A DNA stretch of 64,000 bases from Burkholderia gladioli (GTDB taxonomy: Bacteria > Pseudomonadota > Gammaproteobacteria > Burkholderiales > Burkholderiaceae): assembly GCF_000959725.1 (NCBI RefSeq), contig NZ_CP009323.1:310001-374000 (forward strand), given 5' to 3'. Under the pieces are notes generated by a model. It did not search any database. It was given only the letters and a program-made list of their open reading frames with translations, and was not told the origin of the DNA. This document shows, piece by piece, positions 18,780 to 29,532 of this stretch (its first letter is position 1; each line of letters begins with the position of its first letter). The position numbers and the translations under genes were made by a program.

Positions 18780-19331
18780 ATGTCCGTAGAAGTCGCCACG
18801 CGCCTGCAGTTCATCCGCAAGAAGCACGGCCTGTCGCAACGCGAACTCGCGAAGCGCGCGGGCGTCACCAACGGCACCATCTCGCTGATCGAGCAGAACC
18901 GCGTGAGCCCCTCGGTGGGTTCGCTCAAGAAGCTGCTCGAATGCATCCCGATGAGCCTGGCGGAGTTCTTCACCTTCGAGTTCGAGGACGATGCGCCGGT
19001 GGTCTGGCGCCGCGACGAGATGCCGAATCTCGGTGACGAGGCCACGCCGCGCTACCTGGCGGGCGCGACCGTGCGCGAGCGCGCGATCACCCTGCTTCGT
19101 CAGGTCTACGAACCGCTCGGTGATTCGGGCGAGCAACCGCTCCAGCATCCGGGGCAGCTCGGCGGCATCGTCACGGCCGGGCAACTGGAATTGATCGTCT
19201 CGGGCCGCACCTGGCGGCTCGATCCGGGCGACAGCTATTATTTCGAGGGCCGCCTGCCCCATCGCTTCCGCAACCCGAGCGCCGATACGCGCTGCGAATT
19301 CGTCTCGGCCGCCACGCCGCCGACCGATTGA
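18780..19331 (+). CDS. puuR: XRE-cupin repressor of polyamine catabolism (PuuR-like)
   Basis: 183 residues. An N-terminal helix-turn-helix (residues 8-62, LSQRELAKRAGVTNGTISLI) is followed by a C-terminal cupin (about 110-178, LDPGDSYYFEGRLPHRFRN). E. coli PuuR has this layout and represses puu genes until putrescine is present. It diverges from puuD and lies 58 bases upstream of puuC, with three repeated boxes in front that are likely its operators. Confidence 0.88.
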   Translation: MSVEVATRLQFIRKKHGLSQRELAKRAGVTNGTISLIEQNRVSPSVGSLKKLLECIPMSLAEFFTFEFEDDAPVVWRRDEMPNLGDEATPRYLAGATVRERAITLLRQVYEPLGDSGEQPLQHPGQLGGIVTAGQLELIVSGRTWRLDPGDSYYFEGRLPHRFRNPSADTRCEFVSAATPPTD

Positions 19332-19389
19332 TCCATCCAGCGCTCGGCCACGCGGCCGCGCGCCGTGCCTCACTGAACAGGACTTGCCC

Positions 19390-20877
19390 ATGACCCATAC
19401 CTTCGCCGACTGGCAGCGACTCGCCGCCTCGCTAGAGATCGAGGGTCGCGCCTTCGTCGACGGCGCCTATCGCGATGCCGCGAGCGGCCGCCGCTTCGAC
19501 TGCGTGAGCCCGATCGACGGCCGCGTGCTCGCCCACATCGCCGACAGCGGCGCCGAGGACGTCGATGCCGCCGTGGCCGCCGCGCGCCGCGCCTTCGACG
19601 GCGGCGGCTGGTCCGGCCTCGCGCCGCGCGAGCGCCGCACCATCCTGCTGCGCTTCGCGGCCGCGCTGCGCGAGCACCAGGACGAACTTGCCGTGCTCGA
19701 GACCATCGATGCCGGCAAGCCGATCGCCGATACCACCTCGGTCGACATCCCCGGCGCCGCCTATTGCGTCGAATGGTTCGCCGAGGCGATCGACAAGATC
19801 GGCGGCGAGGTCGCGCCGGTCGATCCAAAGCTGGTCGGGCTCGTCACACGCGAGCCGGTCGGCGTGGTGGCGGCGGTGGTGCCCTGGAATTTCCCGCTGC
19901 TGATGGCGGCCTGGAAGTTCGCGCCGGCGCTCGCGGCCGGCAACAGCGTGGTGCTGAAGCCTTCGGAGAAATCGCCGCTGACGGCGATCCGCGTCGCCAA
20001 GCTGGCCTTCGACGCCGGCATTCCCGCCGGCGTGTTCAACGTGCTGCCGGGCGGCGGCGAGCCGGGCAAGCTGCTGGCGCTGCATCGCGACGTCGATTGC
20101 CTGGCGTTCACCGGCTCGACCGCGGTCGGCAAGCAGATCATGCAATACGCCGGCCAGTCCAACCTCAAGCGCGTCTGGCTGGAGCTCGGCGGCAAGTCGC
20201 CGAACATCGTGCTGCCCGATTGCCCCGACCTGGACCGCGCGGCGGCCGCCGCGGCCGGCGCGATCTTCTACAACATGGGCGAGATGTGCACGGCCGGCTC
20301 GCGCCTGCTGGTGCATCGCGAGATCCGCGAGCTGTTCGTCGCCAAGCTGCTGGAAGCCGCCAAGGCCTACCAGCCCGGCCATCCGCTCGACCCCGCCACC
20401 TCGATGGGCGCGATCATCGACCCGATCCAGCTCGAGCGGGTGCTCGGCTACATCGAGACGGGGCAGGCCGAAGCCAGGCTGCTGACGGGCGGCAAGCGCG
20501 TGAAGCAGGACAGCGGCGGCCTCTATGTCGAGCCGACCGTGTTCGAGACCGAGGCGAATACGCGGATCGCGCGCGAGGAGATCTTCGGGCCGGTGCTGTC
20601 GGTGATCGTGTTCGACACGGTCGACGAGGCGATCCGGATCGCCAACGACAGCGACTACGGGCTCGCGGCCGCCGTCTGGACCGGCAGCCTGGGCACCGCC
20701 CACGAGGTATCGCGGCGGCTGCGGGCGGGCACCGTCTGGGTCAACTGCTACGACGAGGGCGGCGACATGAACTTCCCGTTCGGCGGCTACAAGCAATCAG
20801 GTAATGGCCGAGACAAGTCGCTGCATGCGCTGGAGAAATACACCGAGCTGAAATCGACGCTGATCCGGCTGCGCTGA
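19390..20877 (+). CDS. puuC: Gamma-glutamyl-gamma-aminobutyraldehyde dehydrogenase (PuuC-like)
   Basis: 495 residues, NAD(P)-dependent aldehyde dehydrogenase. Catalytic Cys300 lies in MGEMCTAGSR and general base Glu265 in LELGGKSPN. PuuC oxidises the aldehyde formed from gamma-glutamylputrescine. The cluster encodes no PuuB oxidase in this window; SpuC-type transamination may supply the aldehyde instead. Betaine or other aldehyde substrates cannot be excluded. Confidence 0.87.
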   Translation: MTHTFADWQRLAASLEIEGRAFVDGAYRDAASGRRFDCVSPIDGRVLAHIADSGAEDVDAAVAAARRAFDGGGWSGLAPRERRTILLRFAAALREHQDELAVLETIDAGKPIADTTSVDIPGAAYCVEWFAEAIDKIGGEVAPVDPKLVGLVTREPVGVVAAVVPWNFPLLMAAWKFAPALAAGNSVVLKPSEKSPLTAIRVAKLAFDAGIPAGVFNVLPGGGEPGKLLALHRDVDCLAFTGSTAVGKQIMQYAGQSNLKRVWLELGGKSPNIVLPDCPDLDRAAAAAAGAIFYNMGEMCTAGSRLLVHREIRELFVAKLLEAAKAYQPGHPLDPATSMGAIIDPIQLERVLGYIETGQAEARLLTGGKRVKQDSGGLYVEPTVFETEANTRIAREEIFGPVLSVIVFDTVDEAIRIANDSDYGLAAAVWTGSLGTAHEVSRRLRAGTVWVNCYDEGGDMNFPFGGYKQSGNGRDKSLHALEKYTELKSTLIRLR

Positions 20878-20899
20878 GCCTGCAGGCGGTCGGCAAGAC

Positions 20900-20939
20900 A
20901 AAGCGGCGCGTCACCCTTCTCGGGTAACGCGCCGCTTTT
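20900..20939 (+). terminator. Terminator of puuC
   Basis: A long stem AAGCGGCGCGT / ACGCGCCGCTT with an inner CACCC/GGGT pairing is followed by TTTTTAT. It lies between the convergent puuC and hutG. Confidence 0.88.
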
Positions 20940-20964
20940 TATCGCGCCATCCACCAGTGCCGGA

Positions 20965-21768
20965 TCAGCGATACGCCAATGCCGTCTTCAGCAGCGTTTC
21001 GAGCAAGGGCGCGACCGCATCGGCCTTGCCTTCGTCGTAGGCGTAAGGACGCGTCTCGTCCATGTAGGTGATCTGCGCGAGCTCGAGCTGCACCGCGTCG
21101 ACCTTCGCATCGGGCGCTCCATACTGGCGCGTGATGTAGCCGCCCTTGAAGCGCCCGTTCGCTACCGCCGTATAAGCACCCTGCCGCGTGACCACCTCGG
21201 CAAGCGCCTCGCCGAGCCCCGGCGCCGCGCTCGCGCCGTTCGCCGTGCCGAAGTTGAAGTCGGGCAGCCGCCCCTCGAAGAAGCGCGGCACCTGCGAGCG
21301 GATCGAATGCGCCTCCCACAGCAGCACGCGGCCATGCTCGGCGGCCAGCCGCGCGATCTCGTCCTTCAGCGCCGTGTGATACGGCAGCCAGTAGCGATCG
21401 CGCCGGCGCATGATCTCCGCCTCGTCGGGCTGGCCGCCGACGGGATACAGCGCTTCCTTGTCGAAGGTATCGACCGGCACCAGCCCCGTGGTGTCCTGGC
21501 CCGGGTACAGGTTCGCATTGTCGGGCGGCCGGTTCAGGTCGACCACGTAGCGCGCGTTGGCGGGCACCAGCACCGAGCCGCCCAACTCGCGCACGAAGCC
21601 ATACAGGCGTTCGAGGTGCCAGTCGCAATCGTCGACGTGGGCGGCAACGGGCGTCATGGTCCGCGCGATATCCTCGGGCAGGCGCGTGCCCGCATGAGGA
21701 ATCGAGACGAGCAGCGGCACGCTGCCCTGGTGCAGGGTGAAAACAGCGGGTTCAGCGACGGCATTCAT
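20965..21768 (-). CDS. hutG: N-formylglutamate deformylase
   Basis: 267 residues. Last step of the five-step histidine route: N-formylglutamate to glutamate and formate. The N-terminal block VPLLVSIPHAGTRLPEDIA (from about residue 17) and VLLWEAHSIRSQVPRFF are family signatures with metal-binding residues. It is the final gene of the hut operon. Start ATG 21768 gives MNAVAEPAVF. Confidence 0.94.
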   Translation of the reverse strand: MNAVAEPAVFTLHQGSVPLLVSIPHAGTRLPEDIARTMTPVAAHVDDCDWHLERLYGFVRELGGSVLVPANARYVVDLNRPPDNANLYPGQDTTGLVPVDTFDKEALYPVGGQPDEAEIMRRRDRYWLPYHTALKDEIARLAAEHGRVLLWEAHSIRSQVPRFFEGRLPDFNFGTANGASAAPGLGEALAEVVTRQGAYTAVANGRFKGGYITRQYGAPDAKVDAVQLELAQITYMDETRPYAYDEGKADAVAPLLETLLKTALAYR

Positions 21769-21800
21769 CGGTTCGAGATCCTTGTCGAGGGGCGCGCCGT

Positions 21801-23177
21801 TCAGCGCAGCAGTTCCGCGAGCGCGCGGCGGTAGTCGGCATAGGCTTGCGCCTCGTCGCGATGGCGGCGCGCGTCGACCACGCGCTCGCCGCCGGTATAG
21901 ACGTCGAGCACGGGCGTGTCGCCATGCTCGGCGAACACCACGCCCGACAGCCAGTCGTCGCTGCCGCGCTCCATCAGGCTGGGGTGATCGGGATCGAACA
22001 CGATCCAGTCGGCGCGGCTGCCCACGCGCAGCGCGCCGACCGGCCGGCCGCTGGCACGGGCGCCGCCCGCCAGCGTGGCCGCGAACAGCATGTCGGCGAC
22101 ATGCGGCTGCGTCGCGTCGGCCAGCACGTTGCGCTCGCGGCGCACCAGCCGCTGACCGTATTCGAGCAAGCGCAGCTCGGCGCGCCAGTCGACGCTGGCA
22201 TGGCTGTCCGAGCCGATGCCGATCGCGCCTTTCCTGGCGAGGTAGTCGACGGCCGGGAAGATGCCGTCGCCGAGATTCGCCTCGGTGGTCAGGCACAGGC
22301 CGGCCACGGCGCCGCTGGCGGCCAGCGCGGCGGTTTCCGCCTCATCGACGTGGGTCGCGTGAACCAGGCACCAGCGCGCATCGACCTCGAAGCCGTCGAG
22401 CAGCCGCTGCACCGGGCGCATGCCGGTGGTGCGCAGGCAATCCTCGACCTCGGCGGTCTGCTCGGCGATATGGATATGCACCGGCGCATCGGCCGGCAGC
22501 CCGGCCAGCAGCACGCGCAACCCCGGCTCGGAGACCGCGCGCAGCGAATGCGGCGCGATGCCGTAGCGCAGGCCCTCATGCTCGGGCACGGCCGAGCGCA
22601 GCGAATCGAGCAGCGAGAGCAGGCCTTCCGAGGTGTTGATGAAGCGGCGCTGGTCCTCGCGCGGCGGCTTCTCGCCGAAGCCGCTGTACTGGTAGGCGAC
22701 CGGCAGCATGGTGATGCCGATGCCGGTCTCGCGCGCCGCGTCGACCACGCGCCGCGCCAGTTCCTCCTGGCGCGGATAACGCTCGCCATCCTGCATGTGA
22801 TGGACGTAGTGGAATTCACAGACCGAGGTGTAGCCGCACTTCAGCATCTCGACATAGAGCCAGCGCGCGATCGCGCCGAGCGCGTCGGGCGTCAGCTTCA
22901 GCGCGAAGCGGTACATCAGGTCGCGCCAGCTCCAGAAGCTGTCGGACGGATTCGCCCGGTATTCGGTGAGCCCGGCCATCGCTCGCTGGAAGGCGTGCGA
23001 ATGCAGGTTGGGCATGCCCGGCGCGAGCGGGCCGCGCGCGCGCGCGACGCCTTGCGGGCATGCCACGCCGGCGCGCACCTCGGTGAGCATGCCGCGCTCG
23101 TCCCAGCCCAGCAGCACGTCGCGCTGCCAGCCGCCGGGCAGGAAGGCATTCTCGGCAAACAGCATTGCCTGATTCAT
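21801..23177 (-). CDS. hutF: Formimidoylglutamate deiminase
   Basis: 458 residues, amidohydrolase superfamily. It converts formimidoylglutamate to formylglutamate and ammonia, so this organism uses the HutF-HutG branch rather than one-step HutG hydrolase. Motifs: LHSHAFQRAMAGL, EFHYVHH, GIAPHSLRAV, IHIAEQ and IGSDSHASV supply the metal ligands. ATG 23177 is chosen over an upstream in-frame start because AAGGGATCC precedes it and homology begins there. It is 19 bases after hutI. Confidence 0.95.
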   Translation of the reverse strand: MNQAMLFAENAFLPGGWQRDVLLGWDERGMLTEVRAGVACPQGVARARGPLAPGMPNLHSHAFQRAMAGLTEYRANPSDSFWSWRDLMYRFALKLTPDALGAIARWLYVEMLKCGYTSVCEFHYVHHMQDGERYPRQEELARRVVDAARETGIGITMLPVAYQYSGFGEKPPREDQRRFINTSEGLLSLLDSLRSAVPEHEGLRYGIAPHSLRAVSEPGLRVLLAGLPADAPVHIHIAEQTAEVEDCLRTTGMRPVQRLLDGFEVDARWCLVHATHVDEAETAALAASGAVAGLCLTTEANLGDGIFPAVDYLARKGAIGIGSDSHASVDWRAELRLLEYGQRLVRRERNVLADATQPHVADMLFAATLAGGARASGRPVGALRVGSRADWIVFDPDHPSLMERGSDDWLSGVVFAEHGDTPVLDVYTGGERVVDARRHRDEAQAYADYRRALAELLR

Positions 23178-23196
23178 CGTGAGGATCCCTTCGAAA

Positions 23197-24420
23197 TTAC
23201 ACGGCGTCGCGACGGAACACGGTCGCGCCGCGCTTGACGACACGCTCGCAGAGCGGTCGTCCGAACCAGTAGGCCAGCTCGGCCAGCGAGGCCACCGGCC
23301 AGGCCGCGAAGTCGGCCGCGCGCCCGGCCGCCAGCAGGCCGTGGCGGTCGGCGCGGCCGAGCGCGGCGGCCGCGTGGCGCGTCACGCCCAGCAGCACCTC
23401 GGGCACCGTCATGCGAAACAGCGTGCAGCCCATGTTCATGGTCAGCAGCAGCGAGGTGAGCGGCGAGGTGCCGGGATTGTGATCGGTGGCGATCGCGATC
23501 GGCACGCCGTGGCGGCGCAGCAGATCGAGCGGCGGCAATTGCGTCTCGCGGATGAAGTAATAGGCGCCCGGCAGCAGCACGGCCACCGTGCCGGCGGCCT
23601 TCATCGCCTCTATGCCGGCCTCGTCGAGATACTCGATGTGGTCGGCCGACAAGGCTCCGTGACGCGCGGCCAGCGCCGTGCCGCCCGAGTTCGACAACTG
23701 CTCGGCATGCATCTTGACCGGCAGCCCGTGGCGGTGCGCGGCCTCGAACACGCGCTCGCTCTGCGCGAGCGAGAAGCCGATTCGTTCGCAGAACACGTCG
23801 ACGGCGTCCACCAGCCCTTCGGCGGCCAGCGCCGGCAGCATGGTGTCGCAGACGAGATCGATGTAGTCGTCTGCGCGCCCCGCGTATTCGGGCGGCAGCG
23901 CATGCGCGCCGAGAAAGGTGGTGTGGACGTCGACCGGGAAGCGTTCGCCGAGCTGGCGCGCCACGCGCAGCATCTTGCGCTCGCTGGCCAGCTCCAGCCC
24001 GTAGCCCGACTTGATCTCGATCGCCGTCACGCCCTCGGCCAGCAGCGGCGCGAGCCGTGCCGCGGCCTGCGCGAACAGCGTCGCCTCGTCGGCCTCGCGC
24101 GTCGCGCGCACCGTCGAGACGATGCCGCCGCCGCGCCGCGCGACCTCCTCGTAGCTGGCGCCGGCCAGCCGCAGCGCGAACTCGTCGGCGCGCTGGCCGC
24201 CATAGACCAGGTGCGTATGACAGTCGACCAGGCCCGGCGTGACCCAGGCGCCGCCGAGGCCTTCACGCGTCCAGCCCGCGTAGGCGTCGGGCAGTGCCGC
24301 GCGCGGGCCGAGCCAGGCGATCGTGCCGTCGGCATCGACGGCCAGCGCCGCGTCGGCAATCGTCTCCTCGGGATCGCCCGAGGCGCAGAGATTCAGTTGA
24401 TGCCAGACAGTGGGAGTCAT
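23197..24420 (-). CDS. hutI: Imidazolonepropionase
   Basis: 407 residues, amidohydrolase fold. It opens the imidazolone ring to give formimidoylglutamate. Motifs: [40 protein letters not shown] and [11 protein letters not shown]. The length matches the family. It lies 19 bases downstream of hutD and 19 bases upstream of hutF. Confidence 0.97.
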   Translation of the reverse strand: MTPTVWHQLNLCASGDPEETIADAALAVDADGTIAWLGPRAALPDAYAGWTREGLGGAWVTPGLVDCHTHLVYGGQRADEFALRLAGASYEEVARRGGGIVSTVRATREADEATLFAQAAARLAPLLAEGVTAIEIKSGYGLELASERKMLRVARQLGERFPVDVHTTFLGAHALPPEYAGRADDYIDLVCDTMLPALAAEGLVDAVDVFCERIGFSLAQSERVFEAAHRHGLPVKMHAEQLSNSGGTALAARHGALSADHIEYLDEAGIEAMKAAGTVAVLLPGAYYFIRETQLPPLDLLRRHGVPIAIATDHNPGTSPLTSLLLTMNMGCTLFRMTVPEVLLGVTRHAAAALGRADRHGLLAAGRAADFAAWPVASLAELAYWFGRPLCERVVKRGATVFRRDAV

Positions 24421-24439
24421 CGTTTCATGCAGCCCAGGT

Positions 24440-25069
24440 TCATGCGGCCTTCGCGGCCGCCTTCGGAATCAGTTCGATACAGAGCAGCGCGCCTTCGCCG
24501 CGCACCGAGCCGGTGATAGCCGTGCCCGGCACGCCGGGTGAGTCGATCCGCAAGGTATCGAGCGCGCCGAGCACGACGCTTCCCGCCTCGCCCGCGCCGT
24601 CGATCGACACGCTCGGCGTGCCGCTCGCGCAGAACAGCAGCACGGTCGCGGCGCTCGAATCGATGCCTGCGCCATCGGCGAGGATCGAGACACGGCCCGT
24701 CACGGCCGAGCGCCGCGTCATCAGGTTGAAGTCGCGGGTCGGGCCGTCGTTCAGCTCGGCCGACAAGGCCAGCTCGCCGTCGAAGTCGAAGCGATCGAGC
24801 GGCGCGGCCAGCAGGCGCCGCGCGCCGTCCTCGCCGATCAGGCTCATGCCCGCGCCCGAGAGCAGCACCAGGGTGCGATCGATCCCGGGAAAACGCGAGA
24901 ACGGGCCGGGCTGCGCCACGTCGGCGACGCTCACGCGCCACGCGAAACCGTCGAGCGAGGCGCCCGGCGGCTGCGCCGCGATTTCGCGCGTCACCCCGCC
25001 GCCGTTCTTCCACGGCGAGGCGACGAGCTGTTCGGCCCGGATCAGCGAGAGTCGAAGCGGATGAGTCAT
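24440..25069 (-). CDS. hutD: HutD/Ves family protein
   Basis: 209 residues, beginning [20 protein letters not shown], followed by VTREIAAQP, the HutD/Ves signature of a bicupin-like protein. HutD is found in hut operons and has been proposed to govern hut expression or substrate level; its biochemistry is unsettled. It is tightly packed between hutU (11 bases) and hutI (19 bases), so it is co-expressed with the pathway. Confidence 0.9.
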   Translation of the reverse strand: MTHPLRLSLIRAEQLVASPWKNGGGVTREIAAQPPGASLDGFAWRVSVADVAQPGPFSRFPGIDRTLVLLSGAGMSLIGEDGARRLLAAPLDRFDFDGELALSAELNDGPTRDFNLMTRRSAVTGRVSILADGAGIDSSAATVLLFCASGTPSVSIDGAGEAGSVVLGALDTLRIDSPGVPGTAITGSVRGEGALLCIELIPKAAAKAA

Positions 25070-25080
25070 GGTGCGTTCGC

Positions 25081-26769
25081 TCAGCGCCCCAGCATCGGCA
25101 GCTTGAGGCCGGCCTCGCGCGCGGTTTCCTGCGCGAGTTCGTAGCCGGCATCGGCGTGACGCATCACGCCCGTGGCCGGATCATTGAACAGCACGCGGGC
25201 CAGGCGCTCCTTCGCCGCGTCCGTGCCGTCGGCCACGATCACCACGCCCGAGTGCTGCGAGAAGCCCATGCCGACCCCGCCGCCATGGTGCAGCGACACC
25301 CACGATGCCCCGCCTGCCGTGTTCAGCAGCGCATTGAGCAGCGGCCAGTCGCTGACCGCGTCCGAGCCGTCCTTCATCGCTTCCGTCTCGCGGTTCGGGC
25401 TCGCCACCGAGCCCGTGTCGAGGTGGTCGCGCCCGATCACGATCGGCGCCTTCAGCTCGCCCTTGCGGACCATCTCGTTGAAGGCCTGCCCCAGGCGATA
25501 GCGATCCTTCACGCCCACCCAGCAGATCCGCGCCGGCAGCCCCTGGAAGGCGATCCGCTCGCGCGCCATGTCGAGCCAGTTGTGCAGGTGCGGATCGTCG
25601 GGGATCAGCTCCTTCACCTTCGCATCGGTCTTGTAGATATCCTCGGGATCGCCCGACAGCGCCACCCAGCGGAACGGCCCCTTGCCCTCGCAGAACAGCG
25701 GGCGGATATAGGCCGGCACGAAACCCGGGAAGTCGAAGGCGTTGTGCACGCCCATCTCCAGCGCCATCTGGCGGATGTTGTTGCCGTAGTCGAGCGTGGC
25801 CGCGCCGCGTTCCTGCAGCGTCAGCATCGCCTGCACCTGCCTGGCCATCGACTGCTTGGCCGGCTTCACGATGCTCTGCGGATCGACCTTGCGCGCCTCG
25901 TGCCATTGTTCGACGCTCCAGTCTTGCGGCAGGTAGCCGTTCACCGGGTCGTGCGCGCTGGTCTGGTCGGTCACGCAGTCCGGCGTGATGCCGCGCGCGA
26001 CGATCTCGGCGAACAGGTCGGCCGCGTTGCCGAGCAGCCCGATCGAGACCGGCTTGCCGTTCGCCTTGGCCTCTTCCAGCATCGCCAGCGCCTCGTCGAG
26101 CGTCTTGGCCTTCTTGTCGACGTAGCGCGTCTTCAGGCGGAAATCGATGCGCGACTCGTCGCATTCCACGGCGATCATCGAGAAGCCGGCCATGGTGGCG
26201 GCCAGCGGCTGCGCGCCGCCCATCCCGCCCAGGCCGCCCGTGAGGATCCAGCGGCCGGAAGGATCGCCGTTGAAATGCTGGTTGGCCACCGAGAAGAAGG
26301 TCTCGTAGGTGCCCTGCACGATGCCCTGGCTGCCGATGTAGATCCAGCTGCCGGCCGTCATCTGGCCGTACATCATCAGGCCCTTGCGGTCGAGCTCGTT
26401 GAAGTGATCCCAGTTGGCCCAATGCGGCACCAGGTTCGAATTCGCCAGCAGCACGCGCGGCGCGTCGGCGTGGGTGCGGAACACGCCCACCGGCTTGCCC
26501 GACTGGACCAGCAGCGTTTCGTTGTCCTCCAGGTCCTTCAGCGAGGCGAGGATCTGGTCGAAGCAGTCCCAGTTGCGCGCCGCGCGCCCGATGCCGCCAT
26601 AGACCACCAGCGCATGCGGATGCTCGGCCACCTCGGGATCGAGATTGTTCTGGATCATCCGGTACGCCGCCTCGGCGAGCCAGGTCTTGCAGGTTTTCTC
26701 GCTGCCGCGCGGCGCGCGGATCACGCGCGTCGGATCGAGACGCGGATCGATGTGCTTGGGATGGTTCAT
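25081..26769 (-). CDS. hutU: Urocanate hydratase
   Basis: 562 residues, the usual urocanase length. Second step of histidine breakdown: urocanate to imidazolone propionate, using tightly bound NAD. Family motifs include [31 protein letters not shown] and [15 protein letters not shown] near the C-terminus. It follows hutC after 76 bases and is followed by hutD. Confidence 0.98.
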   Translation of the reverse strand: MNHPKHIDPRLDPTRVIRAPRGSEKTCKTWLAEAAYRMIQNNLDPEVAEHPHALVVYGGIGRAARNWDCFDQILASLKDLEDNETLLVQSGKPVGVFRTHADAPRVLLANSNLVPHWANWDHFNELDRKGLMMYGQMTAGSWIYIGSQGIVQGTYETFFSVANQHFNGDPSGRWILTGGLGGMGGAQPLAATMAGFSMIAVECDESRIDFRLKTRYVDKKAKTLDEALAMLEEAKANGKPVSIGLLGNAADLFAEIVARGITPDCVTDQTSAHDPVNGYLPQDWSVEQWHEARKVDPQSIVKPAKQSMARQVQAMLTLQERGAATLDYGNNIRQMALEMGVHNAFDFPGFVPAYIRPLFCEGKGPFRWVALSGDPEDIYKTDAKVKELIPDDPHLHNWLDMARERIAFQGLPARICWVGVKDRYRLGQAFNEMVRKGELKAPIVIGRDHLDTGSVASPNRETEAMKDGSDAVSDWPLLNALLNTAGGASWVSLHHGGGVGMGFSQHSGVVIVADGTDAAKERLARVLFNDPATGVMRHADAGYELAQETAREAGLKLPMLGR

Positions 26770-26845
26770 GTCGACGGCTCCCTACGAAGGAATGGATGCA
26801 AAGGGCTGCGCGGTTCGGCGCCTGGCGCGGCCGCGCGGTTGCGGT

Positions 26846-27541
26846 TCAGAAATGGCCGGTGAAGCGATAACGGCTGCCTGGGTGCCAGAGGTTAGCGATC
26901 GAGGCCACCACGCCCTGCGACCAGGTGCGCCGATGCAGCACCAGGCAGGGCTCGGCCTCGCCCATCGCGAGCCGCTCGCGCATCTCGCGATCGGGCGCGG
27001 CCGCCTCGATGCGGTACTCGACGCGCTGCAGCGGCGCGACGCGCATCAGGTACTGCGCCGGCGTGACGGCCGTGAAATCCTGCTGCGCATAAGCGCCGGC
27101 CACGGCCGGATTGACCCAGCGCTGCTCGAGCTGGACCGGCTCGTCGTTCTCGAAATGCAGCATGGTCGACAGGAACAGGCTCGCGCCCACCGCCACCTGC
27201 AACTCGTCGGCCAGCGCCTCGTCGGCCTCGAGGGTGAGGAGTTCGAGCACCTGGCCGTGGTAGCGATGGCCGCGCGCCGCGATCTCGTCCGAGATGCTGC
27301 GGATCGCCACCAGGGTCGACTCGTACTTCGGCCGCGCCACGAAGGTGCCGGCGCCCTGCACGCGGGTGAGGACCTGCTCGGCCGTCAGCTCGCGCAGCGC
27401 GCGGTTCACCGTCATGCGCGCCACCTTGAAGTCGCGCGCCAGCTCGTTCTCCGACGGCACCAGGTCGCCTTCGGCCCACTCGCCCGCGTGGATCCGCGCG
27501 AGGATGAAGTCCTTGATCTCCTGGTAGGCCGGCGTGCTCAT
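26846..27541 (-). CDS. hutC: Histidine utilization repressor (GntR/HutC)
   Basis: 231 residues. N-terminal winged helix of GntR type (residues 1-75; EGDLVPSENELARDFKVARM) and C-terminal UTRA effector domain (about 90-230). HutC represses hut genes until urocanate binds. It begins 4 bases after the hutH stop, so it is co-transcribed with hutH. Two matching operators precede hutH. Confidence 0.96.
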   Translation of the reverse strand: MSTPAYQEIKDFILARIHAGEWAEGDLVPSENELARDFKVARMTVNRALRELTAEQVLTRVQGAGTFVARPKYESTLVAIRSISDEIAARGHRYHGQVLELLTLEADEALADELQVAVGASLFLSTMLHFENDEPVQLEQRWVNPAVAGAYAQQDFTAVTPAQYLMRVAPLQRVEYRIEAAAPDREMRERLAMGEAEPCLVLHRRTWSQGVVASIANLWHPGSRYRFTGHF

Positions 27542-27545
27542 CGCA

Positions 27546-29069
27546 TCACTGCTCCGAGACGAAGGACAGCGGGCTCAGCCGGGCGAACGCGCCGGCACGC
27601 ACCTGCTCGGTGATCACGGCGATGTCGGGCGCGAAGTAGCGGTCCAGGTCGTAGTGCGGCACGCGCTCGCGGATGGTGGCCATCGCTTCCTGCAGCTTGG
27701 GGCTGGTCGCGTGCGGCTGGCGCAGGTCCACGCCCTGCGCGGCGGCCAGCAGCTCGATCGCGATGATCGCGGCGACGTTCTCGGCGATGTCGCCGAGCTT
27801 GCGCGCCGCGAAGGTCGCCATCGAGACGTGGTCCTCCTGGTTGGCCGAGGTGGGCAGCGAATCGACCGAGGCCGGATGCGCCAGCGTCTTGTTCTCGGAG
27901 GCCAGCGCGGCGGCCGTCACGTGCGCGATCATGAAGCCCGAGTTCACGCCGCCGTCCTTGACCAGGAAGGGCGGCAGGCCCGACAGCGTGGCGTCGATCA
28001 AGAGCGCGATGCGGCGTTCGGCCAGCGCGCCGATTTCCGAGGCGGCCAGCGCCAGGTTGTCGGCCGCGAAGGCCACCGGCTCGGCGTGGAAGTTGCCGCC
28101 CGACAGCACCTCGCCCGTGTCCGGGAAGATCAGCGGGTTGTCCGAGACGGCGTTCGCCTCGATCAGCAGCACCTCGGCCGCGTGGCGCATCTGGTCCAGG
28201 CAGGCGCCCATCACCTGCGGCTGGCAGCGCAGGCTGTACGGGTCCTGCACCTTGTCGCAATCCTGGTGCGAGACGTTGATCTTCGAGCCCTCGAGCAGGC
28301 CGCGATAGGCCGCGGCCGCCTCGATCTGGCCGCGATGGCCGCGCAGTTCGTGGATACGCGCGTCGAAGGGCTTGACCGAGCCGGCCGCCGCGTCGACCGA
28401 CAGCGCGCCCGCCACCAGCGCGCTGCGGTAGAGATCCTCGATCGCGAACAGGTTGTCGAGGGCCAGCGCCGTCGAGGCCTGGGTGCCGTTGAGCAGGGCC
28501 AGGCCTTCCTTGGCCTGCAGCGTGAGCGGCGCGAGGCCGACCGAGCGCAGGCCGTCGGCCGCGCTGGCGCGTTCGCCGCGGATGAACACCTCGCCGATGC
28601 CCAGCAGGGTGGCCGACATATGGGCCAGCGGCGCCAGGTCGCCCGAGGCGCCCACCGAGCCCTTGACCGGGATCAGCGGCAGCACGTCGGCGTTGAACAG
28701 CGTGACGAGCGCATTCATCACCTCGCGGCGGATGCCCGAATGGCCGCGCCCGAGGCTCGACAGCTTCAGCGCGATCAGCAGGCGCACCACCGGCAGCTTC
28801 ATCGGCTCGCCCACGCCGACCGCGTGCGAGAGCACCAGGTTCTTCTGCAGCAGTTCGAGCTGGTCGTGCGGGATATGGGTGCTGGCGAGACGGCCGAAGC
28901 CGGTGTTGATGCCGTAGGCCGGCTCGCCCTTGGCCGCGATGTCGGCCACCGCCTGCGCGCCGCGGTCGATGGCGGCGAAGCTGGCCGGATCGAGCTCGAT
29001 CTTGACCGGCTCGCGTGCGATCGAGCGAAGTTGGGCGAGCGTCAGATGGCCGGGGGTCAAGGTGATCAT
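27546..29069 (-). CDS. hutH: Histidine ammonia-lyase
   Basis: 507 residues. First step: histidine to urocanate plus ammonia. The MIO prosthetic group forms from Ala141-Ser142-Gly143 in [13 protein letters not shown], and the catalytic tyrosine lies in AYGINTGFG (residues 51-59). First gene of the hutH-C-U-D-I-F-G unit. ATG 29069 is preferred to longer in-frame readings that would run through the operators. Confidence 0.98.
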   Translation of the reverse strand: MITLTPGHLTLAQLRSIAREPVKIELDPASFAAIDRGAQAVADIAAKGEPAYGINTGFGRLASTHIPHDQLELLQKNLVLSHAVGVGEPMKLPVVRLLIALKLSSLGRGHSGIRREVMNALVTLFNADVLPLIPVKGSVGASGDLAPLAHMSATLLGIGEVFIRGERASAADGLRSVGLAPLTLQAKEGLALLNGTQASTALALDNLFAIEDLYRSALVAGALSVDAAAGSVKPFDARIHELRGHRGQIEAAAAYRGLLEGSKINVSHQDCDKVQDPYSLRCQPQVMGACLDQMRHAAEVLLIEANAVSDNPLIFPDTGEVLSGGNFHAEPVAFAADNLALAASEIGALAERRIALLIDATLSGLPPFLVKDGGVNSGFMIAHVTAAALASENKTLAHPASVDSLPTSANQEDHVSMATFAARKLGDIAENVAAIIAIELLAAAQGVDLRQPHATSPKLQEAMATIRERVPHYDLDRYFAPDIAVITEQVRAGAFARLSPLSFVSEQ

Positions 29070-29079
29070 AAGGGCGTCC

Positions 29080-29132
29080 TGTCTATACAAGTTAGGTGCT
29101 GAGCAGTGTAGATGTGCGGACTTGTATAGACA
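29080..29132. promoter_or_regulatory. Pair of HutC operators upstream of hutH
   Basis: TGTCTATACAAGT at 29080-29092 and its exact reverse complement ACTTGTATAGACA at 29120-29132. Centres are 40 bases apart, about four helical turns, so two HutC dimers could sit on the same face. The near site begins 11 bases before the hutH ATG. The remaining gap to 29487 shows no supported gene. Confidence 0.85.
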
Positions 29133-29487
29133 ACCCGTTTTCAAAATTCGACGCTCAGGGATTTCCCTAGCGCCGCATACGGGGCGGGATGGGCGCGGAC
29201 ACCCCGGGCCATGCACGCGAAAATGCGGCGCGCGGCAGCTTGGCGCCCGGCGGGGAAAGGCCTCGGGGAAAGATGGAACGGCAGGTCACGAGCCTCGGCA
29301 GACTGCCGGACGGCAGCCTCGCAAGCTCAGGCGCGACGAAGCATCACGGCGCCAGCGGTTCGCGAGGCAGCGCCGGGAACGCGACGGGAGGACAGCGGAT
29401 TGGAAATCGAACCGGAAGCCCGGCGCGGGCGAATCGACGGCGCGCCGCGCCAGCCGTCGAGCCGGCAGCCGCGCCAAACCGGCCGGC

Positions 29488-29532
29488 GCCCTATTCGCCC
29501 TATTCGCCCTATTCGCCCTATTCGCCCTATTC
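29488..29532. repeat. Five perfect copies of a 9-bp tandem repeat (GCCCTATTC)
   Basis: GCCCTATTC is repeated five times without change. The last copy overlaps the stop codon of the PPTase gene. Read on the minus strand in the gene's frame each unit is GAA-TAG-GGC, so five in-frame stops follow one another. Copy number may vary between strains. Confidence 0.95.

Noticed and set aside
29488..29532. Tandem repeats considered as a CRISPR array
   Set aside because: Units are 9 bases with no spacers.
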